Made by a program: the position numbers and the translations under genes. Shown in pieces: positions 9,135 to 20,444 of a DNA stretch of 64,000 nt; position 1 is the stretch's first letter, and each line of letters begins with the position of its first letter. The stretch is from NCBI RefSeq assembly GCF_002099425.1, contig NW_018344194.1, positions 992,001 to 1,056,000 on the forward strand. The letters run 5' to 3'. The DNA comes from Phascolarctos cinereus. Lineage: Eukaryota > Chordata > Mammalia > Diprotodontia > Phascolarctidae. The notes below the pieces were generated by a model, which was given only the letters and a program-made list of their open reading frames with translations, did not search any database and was not told the DNA's origin.

Positions 9135-10260
9135 AAATGGAGGATTTTGTATTTGACCCAGGGTGTCATAAACAGCTGTTGGAGTTTGTTGATTGAAGAG
9201 GGAGGACATAGTCAGACCTGTACTTAGGGGTATTGATAATGGAATGGAGACTGCACTGGATGGGGAAGAGACAGGAGGCAGGGAGACCAGCCAGCAGGTC
9301 ACCCCATGGTGATAAGGGCATGCACCAGGGTGGTGGCTGTGTCAGAGGAAGAAGGAGGAGCATTTGAGAGACAGAAGTGATAGGAATTAGCTTGGATATG
9401 GGAGGTGAGAGAGAGAGAGTGAGAAGTCCTGGATGACACCTACGCAGCCCTCTTGGCAGTATCAGGGAAATTCAGAAGAGGGGAGGGTTTGAGGGGAAAG
9501 TAATGAATTATGCTGGGGACCTATTGAATTTGAAATGCAATGAAACCTCCAGTTTGAGACATTAAACAGGCAAGTTATCAGTGTGAGGCTGGAGATCAGC
9601 AGAGGTGTTAGGGCTGGATAAGCATATTAGAGAACCATCTTCATAGAGATGATCATTGAATCCAAAGGAACTGATGTGATCACCAAATGAAACAGTAGAG
9701 AGAGAGAAGAAAAGAGGGCCCCGGACAGAGTCTTGGGGGACACCCATGGCTACTGGGTATGAGCTGGATGGAGATCCAGCAAAGGAGACAGAGAAGGAGT
9801 GGTCAGAGAGGTAGGAGGAGAACCAGGAGAGACATGTTCCCAAAACCTAGAGAGACGAGTGCATCTGGAAAAAGAAGGTGTCAAAGTCTTCAGAGATGTC
9901 AGGAATGATGAGGATGTTGATTTGTCAACTAAGAGATCACTGGTAACATTGGGAGTAGTTTTGGTGAAATGGGAAAATCAGGAGCCATGCTGTAAAGAGT
10001 TAAGAAGAGAGTGAGAAGGAAGGAAGGGGAGTCATCTTTGAAAGATGGCCTTCTCAGGGAATTTAGCTGCAAAAGGAAAGAGAAATATCAGATAAAAAAT
10101 AGTATGGATAGATGGATCAAGAGAAGACATGGGAGACATGGCTATGTTTGTAGGCAGTGCAGAAGCAACCAACATGTGGGGAAAGATTGAAGATTAGTGA
10201 GAGGGTGGGGATGATAGAGGAGATGATCTGTTGGAGAAGATGGGATGGGCACTCAATAAG
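9135..10260 (-). mobile_element. L2 LINE, minus strand, reverse-transcriptase block
   Basis: This continues the L2 copy starting at 7938. The minus-strand frame at 9562-9843 shows L2 reverse-transcriptase residues in order: [19 protein letters not shown], the [13 protein letters not shown] form of motif B, and NDHLYEDGS where active L2 has HLYADDS. The catalytic YADD is thus decayed to YEDG. Antisense blocks such as TTTGTAGGCAGTGCAGAAGC and GATCTGTTGGAGAAGATGGG extend it to about 10260. The frame is short and broken on both sides, so this is a dead copy. Confidence 0.88.
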
Positions 10261-10309
10261 TGGAGGGTCCTTGTTGCCAACAACAGCAGTTAGGATATCA
10301 GTTGAAGAT

Positions 10310-10632
10310 ACTGAGTATTTTTGACCTGCATAAGAGGATGCAGGAGAGCCCTGATGTTGTCTTCAAGCATCTGCCAGGCTGGGATGTAGAAGAAAGAAGG
10401 AGCCCAGAAATCCATTTATGCTGGAGGTCACAAGGAGAGCTGCCCCAAGGTAGATGAGGCTTCCTTGGGGGGTAGGGGCTCCCCCTGTTTGTAGGTCTGC
10501 AAGCCAAGACTGGATAATCACTTGTTGGGCAGGTGGAGTCAGAATGAGCATGAGCATGAGTTATCCTTTTGGGTCAGGGATGGACAGATGACCACTGAGG
10601 TCCCTTTCAACTTTCCATTTCTGTAATTTTGC
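10310..10632 (+). mobile_element. L3/CR1 LINE 3' end, plus strand
   Basis: It follows the CR1/L3 3' order: GATGAGGCTTCCTTGG near 10453, GTAGGTCTGCAAGCCAAGAC, TGGATAATCACTTGTTGGGC, GGTCAGGGATGGACAGATGA and CTGAGGTCCCTTTCAACTTT, ending near a CTGTAATTTTG. It lies at the far edge of the L2 block on the opposite strand. Confidence 0.8.
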
Positions 10633-10634
10633 AA

Positions 10635-12235
10635 AAAAATGTTGGAGTCAGTTTCTTTCCAGAAGTCTGGATGATCTTGCCACTTTGGTGTCCCACCTAC
10701 ACCTCCATGCCCACTTGCTAAATCGGATTCACCAATCCAACTGGGCAGAGCCTCTGGAGTAGCAGTCTGTCTCCCAGCATGCACCTAGTCTTCAGAGAAC
10801 GTGGGTGATTTCCATTCATACCGCCCAGTGTCTTTCATGCCTGAGCACTAAAGTACTTATGGCCCCTAACTGAATTCACCAAATGAAAAACTGATCAGCC
10901 CCCGTGGCAGAGATTCTTTGCAGAGGACAAGAAAGCTGAAGTAATTCCATTTTATAATCACATTGCTTCTGCTTGTCTGTGTCACGTTTGGTGAGGGCAT
11001 CTTTTGCTTAGTGTGCCAGGCTTCTGGGAGCTATGAAGAGAGCTGATCTGGTTGGAGAAACCTGCCAGCTTCCCAGAGTTTGTCCATGACAGTTTGGCTA
11101 CATCTTGCCAGGGTATTGGAGGCAGCCGAGCTGAGTGGGTCAGACGAGGACCGGGACTAGCACGGATGGGTGGGCGCAGGGAAGGGAAGAGGGGAGAAGG
11201 GCCAGCTGTCAAGATGTGGGTGGGCCAGGGTCCTAGCACCAGAATTCTGGAACAAACTGAAGGTTTAGCAGCCAGAAAATGACCTTGAAGGCCCAGAAGT
11301 TGTTGTTTTGCCATGGTTAGCAGCAGGCTCAAGGTCTGGGAGCTGGGAAGCCATAAAAGCAGGAAGAACCAGTAAAATCCTTAGGGTCATGGCAGGTAAG
11401 GGTCCAGCATCCAGATGGTCAGGAAACCTGACTAATGGTACTAGTCCTCCTGTCTAGTGGGGCCTGTATGGCCATGGAAAAAGCTGAGGCTGTGATGAGA
11501 AGAAAGCTTAGGAACCTGTATATAGGGCTGGGCATAGGGGCCTGTCAGGGAGGATAAGTGTCACAGTCAAAGGCCCACAAGCAAAGCTAGAACTATTGGG
11601 CCATCAACATGGAAAGAGATGAGGAATCACTGTCACTAGTGAAAGTGGAAGGAGTCGGGTAATCATGAACTGAGAGGGATAAGTCCAAGGCTACAGGTCT
11701 TAGAGACAGGAAAACAAAAGCGAGCTGGGTTCCAGGATGGAACACGGGCAGAGGTCAATGCAGAAACCTTTCCATCAGTTTTTCCGCCCCCACCCCTATC
11801 ACAATAAGTGCCCCTTAAATATCAAAGAGTTAGGTGTGTTGTCCTCCAGGTACAGAGACAAGGTGGCATAGGGGAAATACTCCATCCCAGGCACCGGAGA
11901 AGGCCTTTCTTTGCTGCCATCAGAACACCGACTAATCAGAAGCGTGACCATTTACCAGCTGAGGGGCCGGCATCATCCAAGAATACTTATCAGCAATGAA
12001 AAATGAAAGACAACGCCGGAATACAAAACACCGAAAAGGGGAGGAAGATAACTTGGATCTCAGAATGATTTATTCCGCTAAGCTGAGCATAAATCCAAAG
12101 GCATTCCATTTTTAGCAGAATTAATGACTCTTGAGCATTCTTTTCTTCAAGAAAAATCAGAATTGAATAGTGCTTAAAATACAACACAGTGTGCTGAAGA
12201 AACTGAGGAAAGGTAAATAATTCCAAATGTCCTGA
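10635..12235. other. Non-coding stretch, largely unassigned
   Basis: I see no gene. Segment 11980-12160 is AT-rich, non-repetitive and without drift toward any repeat consensus. That makes it a possible conserved non-coding block, but I cannot test this. Frames at 10982-11332 (minus) and 11052-11282 (plus) overlap antisense and have no domain. Confidence 0.45.
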
Positions 12236-12239
12236 AGAT

Positions 12240-13270
12240 GATAGATGGCCCAGCGTCTGTGTGCAGCATAGTGGAGGGAGGCAGGCATCAAGCTGACCAT
12301 CCGTTAGTGATCAGTTCCACCCTTCTGTGTCTTACCATGCCCATGGTCATCACCCTCATTTAAGACCTTATAGACTTTAGCGATAAGATATGGCAGTTTA
12401 GCTCTGGGCCTGATGGGGAGGTTGGGAAGGACATTTGTGAGGAGGGGGAAAGCTGAGGGCTGGTGGGTGTCTGGAAAAATAAACTGCAGGGACATGAGGC
12501 TGATTAAATAAAGCAGAAAAGAGAGATGTGTTCAAGAGCTGCAGAGGAAGAGGGGGAGCGGCTGGGTTATCATTGTTCGCTGTGAAGGGAGTAGCCAGCT
12601 GGGAGGGGTCCAGTCCTGGGAAAGGTCTTTGAGGTACAGAGGGGAGATGAGAGAGCACAGGACAGGTGGCCCGGATTTGCAGTCAGTCACCTGAGAGACA
12701 GAAAGTTTGGGTGAAATTGGGGCCTGGAGGAGAGAAGAGAAGCTTTGGAAAAGCTGTGGGCTCAAACAGAGAGGGTATGTAGGGAGGAGAGGACTGGTCT
12801 TAAAGGATGAAAAAGCAGCTGTGAAGCAGTGAGATTGCAGGGGAGATTTGGCTGCCCAATTCATTCAGCAGCATTTGCAGAGCTAGAGGGGAGACAGAGG
12901 ATGGAGGCCATGGTTATCCTGCATGGAGGGTTGGCCGAGGTTGTCTGGTAAAAGCCGCCAAGCAAGCCAAGGGTGGAGGCCAGTGTACAGTTGATGAAGA
13001 ATGTGAAGGAAGGAAAGGAAGACTGAAGCAGAGTCATGGATCAAAAGGAACAGAGTGGGTCTGGAGCTTGATGTGAGGATGAATACACTCCTCAGGAGAG
13101 TGAGAGAGAAAGATGAGAGGACAGGAGGGTGTGATCAGTGAGGGGAATTTGGTAGGTGAAGGCAAGACCTCAGGTCCACCCATCCCTATGAGTGGCTGAG
13201 GGACAGTGAATGAGGAGGTCACAGAGTGGAGGAAGTTGATGAGGAGGAGGCAGGGAGGCACAGCTGAGCT
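12240..13270 (-). mobile_element. Probable L2-like LINE, minus strand, 5' part
   Basis: The purine-rich plus-strand text (GGAGAGGTTG-type, GAGGGAGGCAGGCA-type, TATGAGTGGCTGAGGGACAG, GGAGGAAGTTGATGAGGAGG) resembles antisense L2 upstream of the reverse-transcriptase region. Position and strand fit a continuation of the 7938-10260 copy. Matches are much weaker than in that block, so this is a tentative call. Confidence 0.4.
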
Positions 13271-13274
13271 TCAG

Positions 13275-14400
13275 GGATGGAGCCCTGGTTGGCCAAGCTG
13301 GCTCCAGCCCTTTGCCTGAGGCTCCAAGCCTCCAGGCTTCTGGTTTCCTGCATCCTCTGTGTGATGAGGAGAGTCCAACCCAACCAGAGAATAATCACAC
13401 AAAGGAATTCTTTGCCTGTATCTCTCTTTCTGTGTGCTCTGGTAATCAGAAGGGGCCACAACATGCATTACCAAAACAAAAGAAATTGGTGTGTTTTCCT
13501 ATCATTCAGTATCTGGAGACTGATTAGTGTTTCAGATCCCAACCACACACACACACACACAAAAATCATTCCAGTTCATCATTTGGCTTCTAGACCTTAA
13601 AGTCACTCATGGGGAACTGCAGAGTAAGCAACCCTCACGCTGTAATTAACTTTTCTCAAAGTAATTTTAAAAATTGGATGGTCCCAAACGTCTGTTATTT
13701 CCTCATTTGGGGTTTAGTGCAGCATTAACTGCCTTGATTCAAGTCTTAAAAATCTTGTGACATAAACTTTCTGTCCTTGGAGCCAGCTTTCATCCATTGC
13801 GTCAGTCTGCAGATAGGAGCTGGATCTGTTCCCCCATTGGGATAACAAAGGAAGCCGCCATTCTCAGGCAGGGTCCGAAGGCCAATTGATAGGTTTGTCT
13901 TGCCTGGAACCCCAGGCTCCTTTGCATGCGTTCTAACGATGTGTTGGCCTTTGGGGCTTCCACATTGTGTTATGGAATAGACACTGAGCCAGCAGAGGCA
14001 AAGAGTGTTGACCATTCTTTCTAGAACTTCAGCAAGGAAGGGGATGGGAGATAGTGCATCTATCTATAGCGAATTATTAGGGGATCAAGGCAATGCCAAA
14101 TGTCAAGGCAAGGCTGTTTGAGGGTGGGGATTCCTGTGCATTTTTGCAAGCAACAGAGAAAGCTAGGAGAGACTGGAGGTGAAGGGGAGAGAATGGGTGA
14201 TGAATGAACTTCTCATGGCTCTGAGAGGGCGTAGGTCCCAGGGAAAAATGGCAGGGTCAGTCGTGGCTACTTCTAAGATGAGAGAAGATGGGGGAAGAAA
14301 TGGGTAAAGAACAGAGAACCATGGAGGAGGCATGTGAGGGAAACTGGGGGGATCTCAACTGTCTCAGAAAAGTAGAAGGCTGTCATGTGCTGGGGCTGGG
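13275..14400. other. Non-coding stretch, unassigned, with AT-rich island
   Basis: A short CA run sits at 13545-13561. Segment 13600-13745 is AT-rich and unique-looking (GTAATTAACTTTTCTCAAAG, GGTTTAGTGCAGCATTAACT). No gene is seen. Confidence 0.4.
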
Positions 14401-14404
14401 GTTG

Positions 14405-14535
14405 GAAGAGCAAGTCAGAAAGAAGCATTTACTGAACATGTGCCAAGCACTGTGCTGGGTACCAGGGGTGGAAAGGGAGAAAATTAAGTCACCTGCCCTC
14501 AAGGAGATTATATTCTTTCAGGAGACATGATGTAT
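14405..14535 (-). mobile_element. L2 LINE 3' tail, minus strand
   Basis: GAAGCATTTACTGAACATGT, GCCAAGCACTGTGCTGGGTA and GCCCTCAAGGAGATTATATT match antisense L2. It directly precedes an RTE-tailed SINE. Confidence 0.75.
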
Positions 14536-14544
14536 ACACATGGG

Positions 14545-14812
14545 CAGCTACCTAGGTGGTACCGTGGTTAGAGTGCTGGTCCTGGCACTGGAAGACTCAT
14601 CTTCCTCAGTTCAAATCCAGCCTCAGACCCTTCTAAGCTATGTGCTTCTGGACAAATCATGTCACCCTGTTTGCCTCAGTTTCCTCATCTGTAAACTGAG
14701 CTGGAGAAGGAAATGACCAACAACTCCAGTATCTCTGCCAAGAAAACCAAAATGGGGTCACAAAGAGTCAGGCACGACTGAAAAAATGACTGAACAGCAA
14801 TAGCGATGTACT
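14545..14812 (+). mobile_element. RTE-tailed tRNA SINE, plus strand
   Basis: The head (GGGCAGCTACCTAGGTGGTA, CAGTTCAAATCCAGCCTCAG) is tRNA-derived. The 3' part (GAGCTGGAGAAGGAAATGAC, ATCTCTGCCAAGAAAACC, ACAAAGAGTCAGGCACGACT) is the tail of RTE/BovB LINEs. Such SINEs borrow RTE reverse transcriptase. Confidence 0.85.
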
Positions 14813-15020
14813 TAGAAATATATTTGGAGAAACTGCTTCCAGCTGGGGGGATCAGGAAAGATCTCCTAATATTGGAGGCTTAAGAATAATATGGAACAGC
14901 TGCTGAGGGGAACAGACGAGAGAAAGGAAAAGGAAAACATTGTTTCTATCTATGAGAATACAGTTGAGGTTAGATAATACAAAGAGTAATGGACCTGGTC
15001 CCTAGGGTTTCGTGACTTCC
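14812..15020. other. Non-coding spacer
   Basis: Unassigned. There may be a diverged antisense L2 fragment (AGGAAAGATCTCCTAATATT). Confidence 0.35.
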
Positions 15021-15024
15021 TGTA

Positions 15025-15183
15025 GTGCACACGCGTGCACGCATGCACGTGTGTGTGTGTGTGTGTGTGTTTAGTTTGATAGTTAACTATCATGTTTAGT
15101 TAGAAATAGACATATAATGTATGTGTATATTATATATACACACACACTTACATTGTGTGTGTGTGTGTGTGTGCGTGTGCACG
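15025..15183. repeat. Alternating purine-pyrimidine TG/CA tracts
   Basis: Two blocks occur: ACACGCGTGCACGCATGCAC plus (GT)n at about 15028-15070, and TATA/CA/GT at about 15127-15183. Both are strictly alternating for long runs, the composition that favours Z-DNA. Confidence 0.85.
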
Positions 15184-15189
15184 AGTAAT

Positions 15190-15740
15190 GGGTGTTAGTC
15201 CCTTTCACCCTTCTGGTCACCCTCTTCTGGACGCTGTCTCGCTCATCCATGTCCTTTCTAAAGCCTGGTGCCCAGACAAGCACACAATGCAGATCCAGGT
15301 GTGCCTGACCAGGGCAAAGGACAGAGGGATAGCTGAGTCCCTGGTCTAGGATACTTTGGGGGGTTGGTTCTCCCATTCCTTGGAGGAGCCGCCCCACTGG
15401 GGTGACTGGTCCCTTGGAGTTGCTGTGCCTCCATCAGCTAAGCAGGATGAGTGAGACCCCATGGCACAATAGCAGCTCACATTGAACTTTGAACTTGAAA
15501 TCCAATAAAGCCCACCCCCTTTCCCATTTTTTTTAAAATGAGCTGTTGTCTGCTCATAGTTCTCTGCTCTGGTGAAAACGGTTTAGGACCCAAATGTAAA
15601 AATTAAGCTTAAACCTACCAGATTGGGTCTCCTTGATTTGATCCAGCATTCTAGATCTTTTTTTGAATTCTGCCTCTAGTCGCTGTGGATCGTAGAGGAT
15701 ATAACCTAGAGAATGAGATTGGATGCAGAGTGGGTGGAGC
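15190..15740 (-). mobile_element. L3/CR1 LINE, minus strand
   Basis: Antisense CR1/L3 signature blocks occur in order: TCACCCTCTTCTGGACGCTG, CTGGTGCCCAGACAAGCACA, GTGCCTGACCAGGGCAAAGG, CTCACATTGAACTTTGAACT, GACCCAAATGTAAAAATTAA, CAGCATTCTAGATCTTTTTT and TTGAATTCTGCCTCTAGTCG. It is about 550 bp with internal gaps. Confidence 0.8.
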
Positions 15741-15759
15741 TAGGGAGGTGATAGGCATA

Positions 15760-15955
15760 GGGTTCTAGATTTGAAGCTAGGAGGGGCCCTTCCGAGGGCC
15801 ACCCAGGCAGTGCCCTCATTCCACTGAGGAGGAAACAGAGGCCCAGGGAGACAAGGAGGCTTTTCCAAAGTCACCCAGGTAGCAAGAATCAGGAGCCCAG
15901 GTCTTCAGACACCAGAGCCATTGCAGCCCGCTGTGCTGTGCTGCCTCCCACACCA
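15760..15955 (-). mobile_element. MIR-type SINE, minus strand
   Basis: Antisense SINE blocks: CTCATTCCACTGAGGAGGAA, CAGAGGCCCAGGGAGACAAG, TTCCAAAGTCACCCAGGTAG and GGTCTTCAGACACCAGAGCC. Confidence 0.75.
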
Positions 15956-15959
15956 GGGC

Positions 15960-16280
15960 AAGCCTAGAGAGCTGTGTTCAGATAGAAGCTCCATGGTCCA
16001 GGAAGGACATTGATGAGCTAGACAGTGTCCAGAGGACTGTGGGCCTTGTTGGGTAGAGGACAGAGGAGAGTCTTGTTCACGGCTGGTGATCGGACCAAGC
16101 AGTGTCTTTGGTCCTCTGACTCAGCATTTCCACGATGCTGTGGTCCCCAGCCGCAAGACAATGCGGTCTTTTGGGAAGGGCGCTCAGCTAAGAGAAGGGA
16201 CTTGTGGCTTTTGCTCCAGCTCTGCAGTACAATTTTGGAAAGGATGCGGTATCCAGGGAGGCTAGGGGGTTTTTTTAACC
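15960..16280. other. Non-coding spacer
   Basis: Unique-looking, GC-moderate sequence that ends at the poly-T of the next L1. No gene is recognised. Overlapping frames on both strands are chance. Confidence 0.4.
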
Positions 16281-17295
16281 TCCTTTTTTTTTTAATTTTT
16301 ATTAATTTATTTTGATTTAACAACAATCACTTCCATAGGCTTTTGAGCTTTAAATTTTTCTACCTCCCTGCCTCCCTCCCCAAGACTGCATGCAATCTGA
16401 TATAGGCTGTACATACACATTCCTATTAAACATATTTTCACATTAGTCATGTTGTAAAGAAGAATTACAAGCAATAGGAGGAACCACCAGAAAGAGAAAA
16501 CAAAACAAAATGGAAGAAAAAAATAGCAAATACTATGCTGTGTTTTGCATTCAAACTCCATAGTTCTTTCTTTGGATGTGAACAGCATTTTCCATCATGA
16601 GACCTTTGGAGATGTCTTAGATCCCTGCATTGCTGAGAAAGGCTGAGTCTAACAAAGTTAGTCATCGAATAACATGGCTGTTACTGTGTACCACATTCTC
16701 CTGGTCCTGCTCTCTTCACTCAGCATCAGTCCATAGGAGTCTTTCCAGGTTTTTCTGAAGTCCACCTGTTCATCATTTCTTACAGCACAATAGTATTCCA
16801 TTACATTTATATACTACAACTTGTTCAGCCATTCCCCAATTGATGGGCATCCTCTCAATTTTCAATTCTTGACCACCACAAAAAGAGCTGCTATAAATAA
16901 TTTTGTATTTGTGGGTCCTTTTCCCCTTTTTATGATCTCTCTGGGGTATAGCCCTAGAAGTGCTATTGCTGGGTCAAAGCATAGGCATATATTTATAGTT
17001 CTTTGGGCATAGTTCCAAATCTCCCTCCAAAATGATTTGATCATTTCACTACTCTATCAACAATGAATCAATGTTCCTATTTTCCCACATCTCCTGCAAC
17101 ATTTATCATTTTCCTGTTTTGTCATGTTAGCCAATCTGATAGGTGTGAAGTGGTACCTCAGAGTTGTTTTGATTTTCATTTCTCTAATCAATAGTGATTT
17201 AGAGCATTTTTTCATATGACTATAGATGGCTTAATTTCTTCATCTGAAAACTGCCTGTTCATATACTTTGACCATTTATCAATTGGGGAATGACT
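16281..17295 (-). mobile_element. L1 LINE, 5'-truncated, minus strand
   Basis: This is the same family as 8287-9134 in the opposite orientation. The T-rich start is the poly-A tail in antisense. In the minus frame at 16862-17044, residues CFDPAIALLGLYPREI and FIAALFVVVKN are the L1 ORF2 C-terminus. It reaches further 5' than the plus copy, into the ORF2 block CCCAATTGATAAATGGTCAA (antisense of 17267-17287). It is interrupted by stops, so it is dead. Confidence 0.88.
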
Positions 17296-18600
17296 TTACC
17301 TCCTTTTCTTTCCTGCATTTCCTCCTATACCACTGGCTCTCACCCTTCTCATGTCTTGATGAATTTCCAGACCCGTTGCTCATCTCTGGTACCTTTAAAT
17401 GCCTCTACATGTGGGCTGCTTGTGCATTACCTGCCAACGTCTCCATGGTCTCCACTGGAAACAAGCCAGCCCTCCCCTGCCATCCCACATGAATATTCAC
17501 ACATGCAGCCTCTGAGGAGCCACAGCCTTGCTGAGCAAGGTCACTACCAAACGGTATCCCCAGGGAGGGGCCGAGCTGGTCTGTTTTACAGACATTCTGC
17601 TTCCAGGAGAGGTTGCATAGCCGGAGCTGGTCTCTACGTGCTGGCCCCATCTCTACCGTGGAGTGACCTGCTGTGGGGCCTCCCCTCTCTGGTCCTCCTT
17701 TCCTCCTTGATAAAATGGGGAGGCCCGACATGTCTGAGGTTCTCAGTAGGCTCACCGCAGATAGTCACCCTCTGCCCCTACTCTCCTGGCCTGGAATCTT
17801 GTGCTGAGGAGCTTCAGTCCACCCTTCACTCCCCTCGGCTGTCATCCGAGCTTCAAGGCTAGCGCCTGCCTGCTCGTGTGACAGGAGACTTTCTTCTTCA
17901 GTCTATGTTCTGGCTGCATTTCTTTACTCCTCATAAACCAATCAGTTAAGTACAAGAAATTCCCAGAATCACCAGCCCTCTGGGTTAGGAAGGACCCCGG
18001 TGACCGCTTTGTTTAATGCAGATGTGAACAAACGTCCTCGCTCTGACATTTCTGACAAGGGGGTAATCCAGCCTTTGCCCAAAGACTTCTGGTGAGGGGA
18101 ACTCCCTTCACTCCAGGACAGCTGGAGGAAGATGATGAGTATCTGAAACCAGCTTCCTTGGTGCTGGTTTTGGCCTCTGGGGCAGAGCAGGAGAAGTGTG
18201 GCCCCGCCTACAAACAGCAGCCCCTCACCTGCTCAGAGAGGGCTCTCATGCCCCCACAGCCCGGGGCTTCTCTCCTTCTGGCTAAACACGGCAGGCTCTC
18301 ACTCTTATTGCATGGTCTCCAGCTCCCTCCCAACCTTGTCCTGCTCTGGAAGTGTTCTGTGAGCCTAAGTCTTCCCCAAAATTCATGGGGTAGAGGGGGA
18401 TCCTGCTACCATCCCTCCTATCCCTTCCAGCTCCCTGAGAAGCCAGCTGGAGCTTCTGCCTTTCTTTGTGGCACCCATCAGTTCCCCCTAGATTCAGCTC
18501 AGGTGTGGGTGGGGACTCCCTCAGGGTCTCTACACTGATTTATCTACCAGTCATATGGGGAATGATGCAAATAGAGCCAAGTGCCTAGGACATACTTTTG
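17296..18600. other. Non-coding stretch, unassigned
   Basis: GC-richer unique-looking sequence. Two long plus frames (17290-17862 and 18092-18538) lack domains and splice structure. Their amino-acid make-up (proline, serine and leucine rich) is what random GC-rich DNA gives. A short L3-like antisense fragment may lie at 17985-18075. Confidence 0.45.
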
Positions 18601-18604
18601 TGGT

Positions 18605-18790
18605 GCAAAAGATCATGGAATCACAGACCTGGAGAGAGGTCGTTTTATGGAAGAGGAAACTGAGGCCCCGAGATGTTTGACTGGATGAAGGTCACACAGG
18701 AAGTGGAAGGGGGATAGAAAAGCGATTCAGGTTCATGGCCCATGACCAAGCCTAGCCCACTCTCCACCTGGTGCCGGCCTCCCAGGAGAA
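18605..18790 (-). mobile_element. MIR-type SINE, minus strand
   Basis: ATCATGGAATCACAGACCTG, TTATGGAAGAGGAAACTGAG and AGGTCACACAGGAAGTGGAA are the antisense SINE core. Confidence 0.75.
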
Positions 18791-18884
18791 TCAGGAGAGT
18801 CAGGCTCTGGTCCCATCTCTGCCAGGGGCTACTTAGGGGACTTTGGGGACCTCATAGAACTTCTCTGCATTCCTCACATGCGAT

Positions 18885-19245
18885 TTCCTCCAGTTCATCC
18901 AGCATTTGTTAAATCCTATGTGGCACTTACATGTCAAGTACCATATCGAAGGCTGAGAGACAAAGACAAAAGGGACATAGCCTCTGCCCTCCAGGAGCTT
19001 CCACCCTACCAGGGGGACTAGGGTATATGACCAGGTGAGCACTTAGCAAGGGGACACTGAGCCAGAGCATCCCTGGCATATTGTGGGAGGGGGAGGGGTG
19101 GGAGATGGGTCAGGAAAGCCTTCCTTATGGGACCAGGTGGCTCCTGAGCTGGGCCTTAAAGGGAACTTCACATTCTTAGACAAATGAAGAAGGAGATTAT
19201 TCCTGAAGTGGGGGACAGCCTGTGCAAGAAGAATTCTAAATGGTG
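18885..19245 (-). mobile_element. L2 LINE 3' end, minus strand
   Basis: Antisense blocks: CAGCATTTGTTAAATCCTAT, CTCTGCCCTCCAGGAGCTTC, GGAAAGCCTTCCTTATGGGA and GGGGGACAGCCTGTGCAAG. Confidence 0.7.
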
Positions 19246-19449
19246 GAGACAATTACAACTGCTGTTCTAATTTTTAAATGTTCATTGACATCTTGTGTTT
19301 TTTCTCTGACCTTCCTTTCCTTCCCCTTCCCCTCCCCCTTCCCAGAGGTCCCTTGTAATACAGCTGTCTGGCCAAGTTGGCCAGCACATCCTATGCAACT
19401 GGGATGTGAGATGGGCAGCTCAGTAGCCCTTCTCATGGCCCTTTGGGTC

Positions 19450-19645
19450 TTCAGAGCGCTTTACAGATATTACCTCATTGGAGCCTCGAAGCAACATGTG
19501 AAGTCGTGGCTGCAAGGACCTCTTTAGCAGATGGGGAAACTGAGTTCAGATATGGGAAATAATTCGCCAATAAAGGTCAGAAGTGAGATCTGAGCCTGCC
19601 TCTTTCTGCTTCAGCTGTTTGCCTGGTACACTACCTCTCCAACAC
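19450..19645 (-). mobile_element. MIR SINE, minus strand
   Basis: GCGCTTTACAGATATTACCT, CAGATGGGGAAACTGAGTTC and GGTCAGAAGTGAGATCTGAG follow the antisense MIR order, including the 3' block preserved at its start. Confidence 0.75.
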
Positions 19646-19649
19646 CTGA

Positions 19650-20440
19650 GATGAGGAGGGAACTCTTTTCGTGGGGGGAGCAGCCTGTACAGTGTGTGTG
19701 GAGGTAAGAGATGGCAGGTTGTATTTTGGAGACTAATTTGCTGGAGAGGGAAAGTGTGCAGAGAGCTGTTTTATTTATTTTTTAATTTAATTTATTTTTT
19801 TATAGCGAGAGCTCTAGAAATAATCTCCCCAATGGTCTGAAGAGCATATCAAGCACCCAGTTCCCCCCAAGAGTTGCTGGCATTGCCTTGTGGAAAAAAA
19901 ACAAAAGAGTTGAATAATATCAACTCTAAATCGGTTACAGAAGCTTACCTTTGATTAATGACTCCTGGAGAGATGTGTGTAATGGCTCTATGAGCAATGA
20001 ATTCTAAACAACTTCAGGTCAACATTAATTATGTCTCAGGCTTCTGTCTGATGAGGAAGCCAGGAGGAGAAGCTGGAGATGCTTGGGTTGCAGTGGGAAG
20101 CAGAAGGCCAGGAGCCTTCCCACAAACCCTGGAGGGCTCCATCTTGTCATCCCATTCAGGCCTTCCATGGTCTACACGCTATGCCGTGGACTTTGGGTCT
20201 CACTTCAGAACCTTAACAAACCCTCCCCCCCTTCCTGCCCTCTGGCTTGAGTTTGGAGAACAATACCTTGGCTCCATCAAAAAGAGGAAAAATGTGGTGA
20301 TGAAGCTAGATTGGGACAAGACTGAACTGAAATGTGTGAAATTGTGTCTTGGAACCAGCTACTGGCTACCCTGTGCCTCAGCTGGTGAAACCATAAAATG
20401 GAGTCCTAGAGGTAGATTCCCTACCTTCCCCTGCAGAGAA
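19650..20440. other. Non-coding stretch with AT-rich island
   Basis: Segment 19750-20040 is AT-rich and matches no repeat I know. It holds a perfect inverted repeat, AGAGTTGA at 19906-19913 and TCAACTCT at 19920-19927, with a six-base spacer. The 149-codon plus frame at 19997-20446 shows no domain. I do not call it a gene. Confidence 0.4.
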
Positions 20441-20444
20441 TCCT

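Noticed and set aside
9562-9843. Reverse-transcriptase-like minus frame as a host gene
   Set aside because: The residues match L2 LINE reverse transcriptase with a decayed catalytic site. It is a dead LINE fragment and not a domesticated gene.
17290-17862. 190-codon plus frame
   Set aside because: No domain, no plausible splice or promoter context, a partly antisense twin frame, and composition typical of random GC-rich DNA.
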